Translations under genes and position numbers: made by a program
In this document: in pieces, positions 26,952 to 41,900 of the stretch
Layout of the letters: every line of letters starts with the position of its first letter
Position numbering within the stretch: the first letter of the stretch is position 1
NCBI GenBank assembly: GCA_945859605.1
Contig: OX243827.1
Location: 4,233,345-4,297,344 of the forward strand
From: Lumbricus rubellus
Lineage: Eukaryota; Annelida; Clitellata; Crassiclitellata; Lumbricidae
DNA length: 64,000 nt
Reading direction: 5' to 3'
The notes under the pieces: model-generated
Database searches by the model: none
Told to the model about the DNA's origin: nothing
The model's input: only the letters and a program-made list of their open reading frames with translations

Positions 26952-29900
26952 GTTGTAGTGGATCTGGCAGACTACTTTTTAATTCAATCGAAAGGAAAGC
27001 CATGATACGTCAAAGTCCCCATTACAGAACTTAGCAAAACTTAGTTGAACCGAATTAACTTCATCGCTAAACGAAACAAAAGGATCTCAATAAGTTAGCC
27101 ATCAAATTGAAGAGTCACACTAAAGCAGATGAATTCCATTCTTCAGATGAACATCATCTGACCATGCACAGAAAAACTAAATTATTCGTAAGAATGCAGT
27201 AAAAAGATTAATTTACAAATAAGTAAATAAGTAAATCGAAATCGAACTTCTGTTCATTCCAGTTAAATGACATTTGCTTCTTCTGTTCTTGTATGTTTGT
27301 CAGTCGCTGCTGCTTCATCTGCGTCGTGTCACAGTTCAACGTCAGCGACGGATCGACGTCTTTCGTTTGTCGAGCGACGTTTGCCGTTGAATCTGTCGAT
27401 GGCTTTGAACTCGCGACGGTGGACGATGATGGTGGTGGAGGAGGTGCGCTGGTCACCCACGTGGTCGCCCACGGACATTTGACGACTGGGGATGAGGGAG
27501 CGCACTAAACAATACATGGAAAGAAAAGTGGAGATGGGTGAGGGGTGTGGGATGAAAGTCAAATCTAAACATCCAATCAAATCAAAAGACTAAGCATGCT
27601 AATTTTAAAAACAATAGAAAGTGGATTTATAGGTCATGACCGAGCATCAACTGAGACTAAACACGCTACATGACACATTAAAATAAATGCAGATGTAGGT
27701 AGGTTGGCTAAAGGCAAGATTACATCTCATTTAATCTAATCAAATGACAAAGCATATTTAAGCAAATTAAAACCCTACTCTTCAGTCTTGGCTAAGCTAC
27801 GGCATTGCATAAATTGTGTAACTATTTTTCAAATTATTACGCTATACAACAAAAAGCAGCTCTAACTGTGTATGTTGGGTGAAGGTAAGATTAGATCTTA
27901 TATAACCAACAAGTAATCAAATATAATTTTAATATTTAAAGACACTGGGAAATCTCAACCTATGTATTCACAAACGATTCAAAAGAGATTTCTAGTTGCA
28001 TCCATATTAATTTCCAATTAGCTAACCTGTTTGTCTGCTTCATTCTTTGAAGATGAATTCCACGCAACAAGTTTCTTCTTCGTCTCATTGACGTTCTTCG
28101 ATGAAATTCCTCTCTCAACAAAATTCAATTCCTCGTTTCGTCCAAAACTTTCCGACGCTTCAACCAACTTCTCGTCTTTCTCCGACCCTTCGTCATTTTC
28201 CCTCCATTCTCTTCGTCCGTCATCATAATCTTCAAGTCTTGCTAACGCTGATTCTTCGTGCAACTGGTCGTCGTCACCTTGGTCACCGCTCGCTTCCTTC
28301 CACGTACACCACATCTTGCCTCTGAATGCTTCCGAATCCTTTGTTTCATCACTGACAACGGTCTCATCATCATCAAAACTCTCATCACTCAACTCCTGCA
28401 GCTGCTGCAGCGCACGACGATGGTCTCCCTCCGCCTTCCGATGAAGCCTCTCCAACTCCAATCGCTGCTGTTCCAACAACTTCCGCTCCTCTCCAATCAT
28501 CCTTATCTCTTGCTCCTCGCGATGTCTTTCCATTCGAATGTGCTCCTGCAGTCGACGCTCCTCTTCCGCTTTCCGATGCAGCTCCTCCAGCTTGCGTCGC
28601 TCCTCCTCCAGCTGCCTCCTCTCATCTTCCATCTTTCGTCGTTCGTCTTGCCTCTTCTTCTCATCCTCCAGCAGATGCTGATGCTCCATCATCAGCCGTC
28701 GTTCCTCTTCGATTTTCATCTGCTCCTGTCGTAGATTCTCTCGCTCCATCTCAAGCATCATCTTTTCTTTCAGCTGCTTTTCAATCCTCTTCTTTAGATC
28801 ATCTTCGATCTTCTCACGGTCGACTGTCGACATCGAATTTCCTTCAATCTGAAAACACATATATTTAACTGTCATCGTCAAAATCAATTGTACAGAGACA
28901 TCATGTGACAGCACAGAACATGGCCGGCAATATCATTGGGTTGCTGCTGCTACTGCTGCGGCTGCTGTTGTTTGCGGTCAAGGCATCACTCACATTTAAT
29001 TGTTTACCCAATTTTAATTGCACAGTTTATTAAGCGCAAAAATCTGCATCGAACAAATGTGCGCATTAAATAACTTGTCCATCCGAGACCAATGCGTGGA
29101 GTCTTCTCAAACGCAGCGCATCTGTTGCTTTACAACCAAGCATCAAAGCAAAGCGAACAACGCCACACAGGCTGTGACACAGCAGACCACAATCCTATGC
29201 AGCTTGTTCAATAAGAAACTGCAAATAGGCAACAGAGAGAACATGGGTCATACCTGAGAATTAAGCCCAGCAGAAGAATTATATGGCCAGCCGGAATCTG
29301 TAAGAAATGACCACAGCAACAGATTAAAGAAAGACAATTATTTATTGAGCAAATATCTTATAAATTGCGACAAATACCGCAATCAAGGTTAGAGAATGCA
29401 ATTATCGTCGTATCTGTAGAGCTACATAGCAATGCTTGCAATAAGAATATATCTTAAAAATATAGATTGCAGTGGTCTGACAAAAAAACTCCTTTTACAA
29501 AAGAAGCTGCACCTATCAAAGCCTTTCTCTAGTTTTCTCAACTACTGCCCAACATGCATCATGATTCCACGTGCATTGTGCAAATCTGAATAAAACAAGT
29601 GTGCGCAAAAAACTTGTCCATCCATTAATGTTTACCCACGATACAATAAGAGAACATTATAATTCTAGAACAGAATCATGTTGAAATGTTTTCTAACTCG
29701 AGGAAATCTGCAACAGGGTTCATGTCAAAACCTTGAAGGGAAACATTCAACGTGCAGGCTGTCATATATTGAACACATTCCATTGGCTTTGGAAAGTTAC
29801 ACTAAAAATGTCCGTACTTTAGGATTTAAATATCTTCACTTAATGTCAAGATAATGTAAAATCTAAAATGTTTGGGAAGTCACAATTGTAAAGACAAAAT

Positions 29901-32900
29901 GACATCCTTACTAACAGAATCTGGTCTTAATGTTGTACAATTGCTCAATAAATGGAGCTTACAAAAAATCATCGTCCAATGACATGCATACAATGGACTC
30001 AAAACCTAAAAAAAACAATTAGCCGTGAGTGCAAGATGATGATGAGTGTGCTGCACTGGTAACGTAAGAGCATTGTCACCTCGAGATGCAACAGACGCTG
30101 CTGAAGAGAGATGAGTTGTTTCCAATGATTGTCTCTGGTTGTGTAGCTGAGGTGGCGCCATTGTCTCCAACAATTGTCTTTGGTTGTGCAGCTGAGGCGG
30201 CACCATTGTCTCAGGCAAGAAGGAACTAACAACAAACATTCAAAACTAATTAAAACATTTATGCCACATGTCCATTCGCATCCTGTCAACCAACATAATG
30301 GATTTTGTGGAAGCAAGCAAAGGAGACAATAACAACAGCAAATAGTAACAAAATGGCAAGATAATAATTATAATCATCAACAACAACAACACTTCTGAAA
30401 AACTACACAGGGAAATTAGTAAATTAATACTCAATAAACTCTGGGTCCAATAAATTCAGATGGCCTTGCTTTATCAACCTCCTCTACTCGTGCCAAGCTC
30501 AAATATCAGTTGATAATTTAGATTTCTTTACTCTAACTCATCATCTCTATTCTTGCATATTTTTTGCACCAATTAAACCATAAATTATGTGAAAACTAGT
30601 CATTCCAAATCATTTCTCTATTGATTTCTAAGAGATTAAATGCACCCTGGGTAAGAAAAATTTATACTAATCATTCACCCTGGGTGTGCTGCAACACCCA
30701 AGGCTGCAGTGAACCTGTTCTAGAGGTGCTTCAGCCAGAAGCACCTCTAGAACAGATTTTTGGTAAAATGTGAAAAACCAGAGATTGCACCAATTGACAT
30801 GCAGACCCAAAACTATTTTTTCAGTTGTGTAGAAATAGTGACAAATAATGATGCCATTGAATACACGTTTTTCATGATCATTAGAATAAAGAACTACGTG
30901 GAAAGAAATAAACAGAAACAAGTTGATGAGTCATTGACTGAACGAATGACTCATCTGCTAATGCACTGACTTCTATGCGCATCGTTTTCATAATGCAATG
31001 CAACAGACGTCAACTGATCATAACTGCTGCATCCTCAAAGCCAAACTGTAGCCAAACATTGTAATTAACTGGATAGACAAAGTTTCAATCGGATAGATCA
31101 TCGAAACCAGAAGATCCCAAGGATGGCATACGTACAATCGTCGTACATAGACCATACATGGTCACACTAGTCGATGATCATTGGCCACCCGTTTAAGTAA
31201 CAACTACCCTATGCATTTCACTAATACTTTGGGTAGAAATTGGTGCAAAGAATAAGGAAACGTCACATACGGCAGACTGTACGCTGTGTGTGGTGGCACA
31301 AACTGTTGATGGAATGGAAGGACGGAGACTGGGCGACTGAGACGATGATTTGATTGGTCAGTTAATACTGATTGCTCGCGACTCTAAAATCAACAACCAA
31401 CGATTAAAGTCAACTTCTCAGTAAATTAGTAACTTACAACAATAGAGTCGACCACAACGTCAAGAAATGCTTGGCAAGCTACATCACATATCACATAAGA
31501 ACCTAATCATCATAACATAACCTAACATAAAAACCTAACCTAAGATAACATAACCTAACATAAGAAATTGAGTGAATGCAATAAAGATCTATGGTTAAGT
31601 TCATGTAGAGCAGGACCATGTAAGGTTAGGTAAGGAAATATAGGACATGGCAAGGTAAGAAAGCAGGGCTTTATGTGAGGCAAGCAAGTTAACATAAGAA
31701 GCAAAGATAAGGCGACGTAAGACAATGCAAGCGAAGAAATGAAAGATTGAGGAGAAGGTAAGACTATCTGAAGATAATGGAAGGTCAAGTGAGGTCAAAG
31801 AAATGGGAAGAAGAGAAGAAAGACGATGATCTTACATGCTACATAAAAACCTAACCTGAGATAACATAACCTAATATAAGATATTGAGTGATGATCTTAC
31901 ATGTGAAACGTCTTTCCTTCCTGTTTTGGACAGAAATGGAACTCTGCCAAACGCCTTAATCAAATCACCTACAAGCAAAAGTAACCACAGCCTCATGTCT
32001 AGTTCACCAGCAAAACACAAGAGTGCAAGTCACATATATATGTAAGGTAATGCTATAAGAGTAATTTGTGTAAATAAACAAAACTTGTCAGCACCAGACA
32101 AAACAGATTTGATCATTGGCACTTAGTCGATATAAGTATGCACATAAACACTTACGATGGCATCTTTTAAGTACTTCGTAAAAGTTTAAAATGATGTAAT
32201 TTAGGAAGAAAACCAGACAGCCAATTGGTAAGGGTGCTCATCATGTATCTCCTCATCCCTTGAGACAGATATGCAAGTATCCTCAGCAGCAAGTACTTCC
32301 ATCACAATTACTCAGCACACTCACTGATGACGCTAGTTAAGTATGCATTTGAGAAAGAACGAGACTGAGTAACATGTAAGTACTGAATGTAAGGAAGCGT
32401 GAACTGCTGCAGAGTTATTATTATTATCCTCAGATTTTTATAAGAGCAATATCTAATGACTAAGCATCAACTGACAGAGCGATGCCATTGCATGTAAGCA
32501 TGCATGTGTGTGCATACATGCATGTACATATATAACCAGACAGGCACACGCATAAGTATACCAGCACAAAATGAGAAGATACTACCTAATAAGTGCAATG
32601 GAAGACAGTCTACAATGTTTGAGTAAAACAACTTTTACCCAGTAAAACAAATTCTTCCGCTTGACTTGGACGAATGAAAAGTTTCATCGGAAAAAATCCC
32701 ATCAAGAACCATTCCTCCATTTCGTGGCTCTTAAATGGACCTACACAGAAACAAAAATCAAACAGAAAACTGTTCAAAGTTTATCTGGACTGTGCTTATT
32801 TTAATTAATTTCCTTTGCCAACACATCGCATCAACAGCATAAAATTTTCAAATTATTACAAATGATAATTTCAGCGACGCTGTAAAGTGAAACTCAAGAA

Positions 32901-35900
32901 AGATTATGAGGATGGAAAAAATCAGACCACTACTTAAGTCAGTCAATCAATCACACCTGTAGGCAAGCCATTTTGTACCAAGCTCTTTTCGAGTTTTAAG
33001 CAACTTGGTTGATATGTTACAGGTAATCAGATGGCATTGTGAAACAAGAATTACGATTGTCTTCTAAACAGGTTGACGCTACTAGTACTACAACACATCC
33101 GTAGAAACAAGAACAATGATTCGAATAGTAACAACAGACCTTGTTTTAGGCGAAATGAAAAGCTGAGCTGTTACCTTGAACATCTCCAATTGGATCCTTA
33201 TAGAACCACGTCTCATTTGCCGGGTCTCCCGTCCAGCATCCGTTCCTCTGATCATCTTCAGACGCTCTGCTGCAGACTGGATTCGACCAAGCGACACCAT
33301 TTCCCCGAACATTCGTGCGACTGACGTCACCGCAAAATCCCTCACCATACGACGGCGACGACAATACGTTTGAATCGATAACGACGTTATCCTTTGCGTA
33401 GTTCACGGAAAGTCGTTGTGCGTCGCCACCGCAGTGTTTCGTGTCAGTCGATGGTTGGACGAGTTGTGACAGACGCTGATCATCGGTGACGACATGATCT
33501 CTTCTGCTGTTGCTGTTGGCACTGCTTGAGACGACGACAGAGTCATAGGACAATTTGGTCGCAGGGTCAAGTTTACGTCTGTCGAGTTGATCAGATATCG
33601 TGTCATTGCGATCGATACGATTGGTTGAATTCGTTACGATACATCGTTCTCTGACGACGTCAGACATTTTAAGATTCACTTCTTCTGACGAAGACGCTGC
33701 AGCAGCAACGCAAGATAATCTATCTTCGGTGCACTGAAAAAAGACAATGATCAACAACTATCTGCAAGAATTTTAAGTAGTTATTTTAATAGTTTGGAAA
33801 GCACCTGAATAAATTTACATAACAATCGCTCATTATAAAAACTCATCATTGCTGGATTGAAGTAAGCTATCACAAGATGTTATTTTAATTCCGGAAGAGC
33901 TGGTAAGAACGCCTACATTACAATAACATAATATATTCATTCACTTGTTGCAGCAAGTCAAATATTTACGAGACTTTACAAGTAATAGTAGAAAGTATTT
34001 AAACTCAGTAATAACAACAGGTCATGCTACTAAATAAAATATATGTAACTGCAAAAAGAATTGCAAAAAATTTTGTAAGATGTAAGAAGACTAGAAAGAG
34101 CTGAATGTGGTACGTGTGATGTTATTTTAATTCAATGTAATTTGTTTGTACAGAAGAGTGTTATTATCTATGCAAAAAAGAGACTGAAACACTTCACTCC
34201 CTGATGGAGCACAACTCAAGAGGCAGCAAATACGGGCAATAAACCTTAAACACCTCAATATGTTTATGCATCGGCAACCAAAGTGATTCCCCCGGAATGA
34301 TGCTGGAAACATGTCCAAACCTAGATTGCAGATATAAATGCAAAAGAAGTAATCTCACATGCCGCTACATTATAAATTTTTGGTGGAAATTATACTTAAT
34401 TTTAGCACAGATAACGAAAAGTTAAGTGCAGAAGAATCAAGAAGTACGAACCTGTACCGCTTGGATTTCTCCGCCTGAATCAGACTCATAGTATCCACCA
34501 CTCGACTCGGAACTCTCACCTACATGCACAGAATAAAATTGCATTCTTACAATAACTGCATCAATATAACAATTAACATTTCTTTATAAAAAGGATCAAA
34601 TCATGCACTTAAGAATGTAGATCTCAATGTCAAGCAAATCATGATCAGTTGGAGACAAGACAAAAATGCATTGTCAACCAGTGCTGGAACAAAACAAAAA
34701 TCACAAAAGTGTTGTGTTAACATCTGGAACTCTGATCCCATTTTGCTTTACTTCTAGAACATTGTTGACATTGCTGCGAAGTTCTCAAAAGACACAAAAT
34801 AAATAACCAGATGCCTAGACAGTGCTCAGGGTGAATATAATCAACAACAACACTCTTCCAGCTTAGGACTTATCCCAATGCAGTCAATGCTTTCCATCAA
34901 TGCTTAAGGCAGAATATTTCGCCAACAGATGCTTTTATGACATGTTTGAGAAATTACTTTTCTATTTATGACTTTGCTAGATTAAATAACTCCTCCTGAG
35001 GAGAGTAAGAATAAAATTTCAACATCTGACCACAGTAATAAAAACTAAAGCATAAAACATGACATAAAAGTTTGAATGTCACGATACAAAGTCTGTGCAA
35101 ATGGTTAAAATGATCGAATCTTTCTCTGGTGCATCAGTTCTGATCAAGTGGTTAGACAAAAGCAGTTGTGCTCGATAGTTTTCATTCGTTTTCAGACATT
35201 CAATGAGTCATCGCACGTGATTGAAGAGTAACTTTTCTCTTTCGCTCTTGTTACCGAGTGCTGTAGATGTTGGTGTTCAGACGTCTGAAACTGAAGTCTC
35301 TCATGATGCAATTGGACTCCTAAATTAAAGTCACAGCATGGGCAATACAAGCTCCAATTGGAACTTGAAACATTTGGAAAATCCAGCATCCTTGGATCGG
35401 TGTCAATGGTTCACTTTGGCAACACTCCTCAACCAATTGCGCACTGTGAACTGTATCCTCTACAGATCCACCGCCAGAATATGTATCGTCTTCTACGATT
35501 TGCAAGAGACTGCGCATGATGTTGAAGTCGAAGTGTTGCAAGAGTTGTTGCCTGTTGTAACCCTCTTCATCATTGATAAATAGACGAGAAACTCCAAACA
35601 CGATGTGGACTGTACGCTTTCATCTTGCCCTCCATTAGCTTACATCAGAATATATGTCTGTTGGGTCTCGAATTTCTTTGGGAACTCATCAGTGATGTTT
35701 CTTCTAGATATAGCTAAATACTATTTGCTCAATAATTAACTTTCTATTCATTAAGGATTAATTCTAACATCCATTTATTGTCTAACAGGCAGCACCTTTA
35801 TTTGGTACTTAAAATGCACCGTATGAGCAAACTATACATATTTATAAATGTAAATTTTGCATACAATGTCATACATGTGTACAAAAATATTCACCAAAGT

Positions 35901-38900
35901 GGACAAGATGTGTCAGATGCACTACTATCTACAGTCCACATCAAGTTACAAGTTCTTCAAGTCCATTTACATCTTTTCAATGAGTTTTCTTGATCTCACC
36001 TAAGCCCTCAAGTACTCACATAATCTTTTTAGTCATCAAATAGCTTCCATTCTTGCTCGAAAATATTATCTATCACTGAAACATGTTTTCTAGCAGCCAC
36101 TACAAGCAAAGTTCAGTCATGTTCACGTTACAATCTTTGATTACCTACACACCAAGTTTCCTAACTACATCTCAGTTTGGTGATGTATTTTTAACAGTAT
36201 GTGGTCCGCATTGATCAGTAATAATCACTGAAACGGAAATTTTATTAAATATTATTATTATTAATATAACGCATTTAATGAATGCCACTATCCGACTCAA
36301 TGATCAGACTTCAATCAATGGTGTTGAGCAATTGTGAGTTAAGTGCTCAAGGTCCCTACACATCAAAAGTCTCAGACCATTCTGTCCATGGTCCAACGCA
36401 AACAGCCTAACCAATCAGCCACAAAGTCGCACAATTTGAAGTGGTACTTGTTCACTGCTGAAGCAATTGTTAGCATCTGAATGACTTGCTTACCAAGAAT
36501 TTACAAAGATTAGGAAATCGCAAATGACAACGTTCTCTACTACGCCGCACCTGTTTGATTTTAACACGATACACCTTTGCATATATTATCCTTCATATTA
36601 TGTTACTAAACCACATAAGGTCTGCTCATACATACCACATCATACCCCACTCTCTGGTCTATTCTCACCATGATTATGCTCTCTTGGTTTTTGCAGGCAT
36701 CTCAGATCTTGAAATCGATATGATTCAATGCACCCAAATTCTCTGGCTCACGTGATGCTGTATGCCATTGTGCTACATTTAAAGGACCATTTAGGATGGG
36801 AACTGTTCTACTAAGATTTTTTACACGCGCACATAAACAAATGTTCTACTGTTACCTCAACCTAGGCACTATTTCCCCCCCCCCTATATCCAGATATGAC
36901 ATTTGTATTCACGCCAAACACGACATTCTATGTACAGCTAACAATCCACGTAATCGCACATTTATGCAATGCCTTTTCTCACGAATGTCAGCAATTTCCA
37001 AGATTTCACTTTCTGCAGCTCCTGCAGCTTCAAAGCCCAATATAAACACCTCAAATTTCAGAAAACAAAGCTGGATATTTCAGAAAAAGTTTCAATAATT
37101 CAGGAAGCATGTCGGAAATTTCTTTTAAAGTAGGCTTCTAACAATCAGAAGTCAGCTTTGTAGGTTGGAAAATAATTAGAAAGCAGCTGGGAAAAGATCG
37201 GAAAATAGGTTGAAAAAATCAGAAGGCAGGTTGGAAAAAAATCCTTATTTTACCACAGCTGCCACCATGATGTGATAAAAACTGATGTGTAAGCCAAAAT
37301 CCAGAGTCAGAAGTGAATTCTTTTTATTGCATAGATTATAGAACAAAACATAGAACAACTGTAACAGAAAATTTTGCAACAACAGTTCAAGCAATCTCTA
37401 CATAACAACCCTTCAGCATCAGGTCTTAAGAAAAACGTCGTCCGTGTGAAAAGACACTGCATAAAGAAATGCTTAGATACGCACAAAAAACAGTGCTACA
37501 GAAGCACTGGAACTAAACCTTAAATCACAGAAAGTAAAACTGCATTTTACACTTTAAAAAATCTGCCTCACTCAAAAGACAAAAAGCTTAGATACACGCA
37601 GAAGCACTAAGAATGAAACTGACATCACAGAAACTGAAACTACATTTTGTTGATTGGCTAGTCTTGCATTAGCCTAGCCATCTCCAAATTCCCCTTTGTA
37701 GTTTGTGTCAATAAACCAACCATTCCACAAACCAACATCTTTGCTTAGATTCATGGTATAAACACATATTAAATTGCTGTGGGCCGACCAACACCAACAG
37801 AAAATATAAGCTAGAATATTTTCCCTAAAAGAAATGGAAAATCTGAGTGAAATGAAATGCTCTTCATGACATAAAAAGTTGTTTAGATAAAATCTAAAAA
37901 AAGCCCAACAATAGTTTCTATAACAAACTAAGTACTTCGCTAAATACTGGCACTTCAAAACATGACAAAATAGATATAAGAAATTGCAACTCACGCAAGA
38001 GTTAACTACTTTTCAAAAGAGTTGTCACCATTGTCAGGTAAAGCACTAGAAAATGCCAAAAAATGAATAATAATACTCAAAGCTTTAATAACCAAATTTA
38101 TCCATCAATATAATAATATGTCATAAGACTAGCATTTCAAGACATCAAGTTGCCAATGAATCAAAACTCAGTTAACTCGATATTTTACAAACAGTCTGCA
38201 TTTTGGCAACACTCTCAATGAACAGCAAATAATGTCAGACTAAAGAGATAAATACATATTTCCAAGATGGATACAAATAGACAACCACCATGTAGTTTCA
38301 TTCAAACTCATGCGTTACAAGAAGCAGTGTAACTTGAAAATGCAACAAAATGATGACTTAGTTAATCCTGACAAATCAAAAAATGCATAAAAATGCATAA
38401 AATCTTCTCCCACACAGCCATGACTACGACTATTATCTGACTAGACAATTGAAGTACATACTAAATATATTTCGTGGATATGACAGATATCAAATGAACA
38501 ATGTTTGATCAAAATAAGTCATAACATCAGAATCTGATACTGAAGATCTTCAAGCTACTGAAAATGTCATCAGACCCATCTTTATAAAAATGAAAACCAT
38601 AGCAAACACGGAAAACTCTACATACATCAATAAATGGAACAATCAAAGAAAAGTTCTGCTCTCTTGCCACATATCAGTAAAAACCGAGGAAACAAATAGG
38701 GATCACGTGCAATAAAAAATTAAAATTTAAATTCAAAGCCTTACAATGGCAAATGTAATCAAATTAAAATGAAGTATCAATCGTTAACGATGAATATTAA
38801 CAGATAAAACACAAAAAATAAGATTAAAGCAACATCAAAAGCAAAAATGGTAAATGAGATCATAGTTGTAAAAAACGTTTTTTTCCGTTTTTTTATTCTC

Positions 38901-41900
38901 TCCCAAAAAAGGTCGTTTTTTTCGTTTTTTATTTTTCCCATCGTTTTTATCGTTTTTTATTTTTTCTATATCTTTATTTATACATTTACTTTCTATTATT
39001 ATTTTCCCTAATTTTATTTTTTTCTTATATTTCTTATGTTTTCCTCCAACTCTTAAGAATCCAGCTAACTAAAGTCATTATTTCATCGTTTAACATCATC
39101 ATTTAAGAGATAGCCTACGTGTAGTAGGTTCCTAATCAAGATTTTCATGGTTAAAATGCGGTTTTAGATGTAGCAAAGTCAAATTATTTTCCGTTTCCGT
39201 TTTTTATCGTTTTTTTGTCGTTTTTTATTATTTCGAAAAAAACGTCGTTTTTTACCGTTTTTTATTTCGTTTTCGTCGTTTTTTACATCTATGAATGAGA
39301 TCAAGGACAATAACATGCAAGTGAATGGAATGTGAATCAAATGCACATTTTTTAGCATGCATATAAAAGTCTGAAAGTACATTTCAAAATGCAAAACAAT
39401 AATACAAATTAATAAAGCGTGCATTAACAGAATCACACAAGTTTGACAATGCATCATCAAATAAATGTATATATGAACTAACATATACAACAAAATTTAA
39501 ATTAATTAAAGTCCAATTAATTAAAATGTACACACAAGATCAAATGTAACATACAGTTTTGAAATATGTGCACATATATATATATATATGCATATATATA
39601 TGTTATATATATATATATATATGCATATATACATGTTATATATATATATATCACTTAAATGTACATAAATCAAACTGCATTAAAAAATAAACATTAATAT
39701 AATGTACAAAAAAGAAACGTCTGCTAACAGAGGGCAGCACTTTTTACTACTAAAAATTCTGAGCTGTCACAGATGCAAACATAAAAAAGTTAAAGCTAAA
39801 TCAAAACAAAAACAATTAAAAATGTGAATATCTTCTTTAAAAATTTCAAGTGGGTCTAGAACTGTAGCAGCAGCTAAGGTTCATCCAAATCCTTCAAAAT
39901 CCTCTATAACAACACAAACTGCAGAAATAATCTCCATCCATCTAACTTCACTGGACGACAAATGTCAAATTAAAACTCAACTTGCGTAAAAATGTCACAA
40001 AAGAACTTGATAAATTGCAGAAGCCGTTGTTTTGCCAACAAAAGCAATTGCGTACAGAAAAGAGAAGAAAGCAACTGGAACAATCGAACGTGTAATATTT
40101 GAACGAGAGGTATAATTTGAAAGGAGAGTGCTACTACTCAGTTGGGGTACAAACTTTTAGAAGTTGCTCTCGCGACTGCACTGCCTCCTCCTCCTCCTCC
40201 TCCTCCTCCTCCAAACGACGACGCTCCTCCAGACATTGGCGTCGTCGTCGTCTTCTCCGCCGCTGATTTCTCTTTCCTCCAATCAACGGAACCAACGGAT
40301 TCACTCGTCTCTGACCTGACGACACAAAAAAGAAATAAAATAAGAAAAGAAATAAACGCTCCAGTTAAAGTTCCTTTAAACCCAAGTGCAACACATTTGG
40401 GTGGAATCAGAACTGACTATTGCAGACATAAGGACTTTCAATTTTTTTGTTCCACAATCACTCTATAGACATTGAACACACATGCCACTGTCCACTCACA
40501 CCTGTCTAGACATCAGTCAGATGATAACCATGCTTGGTGAGTCTGGAGATGCTCTCACCTGGTGCCGTCAGCTTCTGGAGCTCTGGCGAAAGCCCTGGTG
40601 TATTCTCTCCAACGTCTCCTCTCTCTAGTCGCCTCTCTTAGTTCCTCCAGTCTCATGCCAGACTTTTCCTGTACCTCATCCAACCATTTCTTCCTAGGTC
40701 TTCCGCATCTTCTCCTTCCCTCACCGCATGCCGTCATCAGCTCCTTTTCCAGACCGTTAGGTCTCATCACATGGCCAAAGTAGCTCAATTTTCTCCAAGT
40801 TGCTGTTTGCTGCAGTGTCTCCTCCCTCTCTATTCCAAGCTCCTCGCGCACCGATTCGTTAGTTCTCTTCTCCGTCCATGAAATCCTTAGCATCTTTCTC
40901 CAAATCCACATCTCACATGCGTTGATTTTCTTTTCCATATCCCATGTCTTTGTCCATGTCTCGCATCCATATAGGACCATATAGGATCTGGGAAGATCAG
41001 TGCTCTTACCAGTCTTTTCTTTGTTTCCCTGCTCACGTATTTATCCTTCCAAATCTTTTCCAGACCGTTCATTGTCGTTTTCCCCATTATTACCCTCCTC
41101 CTTATTTCCATATCACTTCTTCCCTCCTTCTCTATCATAGATCCCAGGAATGTGAAGCTCGATACTACCTCTATCGTTTCTCCATCCACCTCAAAGTTTT
41201 TGAGATGCTCTCACTGCACAAAATCTTTGCATACAGGCACCCATACATACACACAAACACAGACACACACATGTAAACTCAAGCACATAGACAGTATTAT
41301 TTGGCCGTGCTGAGGTTGGGAGCACCTCTGAGTAGCCCCCCTTGAAGAGGTGCTATATAAATGCATCTAATGAATGAATGAATGAATGAATGAATGAATA
41401 CACAGACACCACTGTATAAAGAGCAACGCTAAGAAAGAAAAAGTTCTACCTTCCGTCGTTGGCTTTGGAATTCCTCAGTGACGCATCACCTCGACCTCTT
41501 CCTAAAAGATAAACAATCACAAACATCATCCAAACATCCAAACACTCTCACTCTGTCCGTCATTTATATAGCAACCTAAAATCAGCCATTTACACAAACA
41601 TGAAGCAAATATGACAAACTCTAACAAGCTGGACACTACGGTGGACAAGAGGTCGACTTCGAACAGCTCTAAGCTCTAGTGACCATACATATAACTTGGC
41701 ATTTGATACATAATTTCATACATGTAGCCTGGTAATTAATTTAATGCAATTGTTTACTCTACTTAAATTCTCAGGTCTAGTTTTCAATTTAAGACTAAAT
41801 GGTTCTCACCTTGTAATAAATGGTCACCAACACAGTTTTTGCCTCTAGTCTCAACTGCCCTCAAGCTATTTTATACGACACAAAACACTCACTCACTGCA

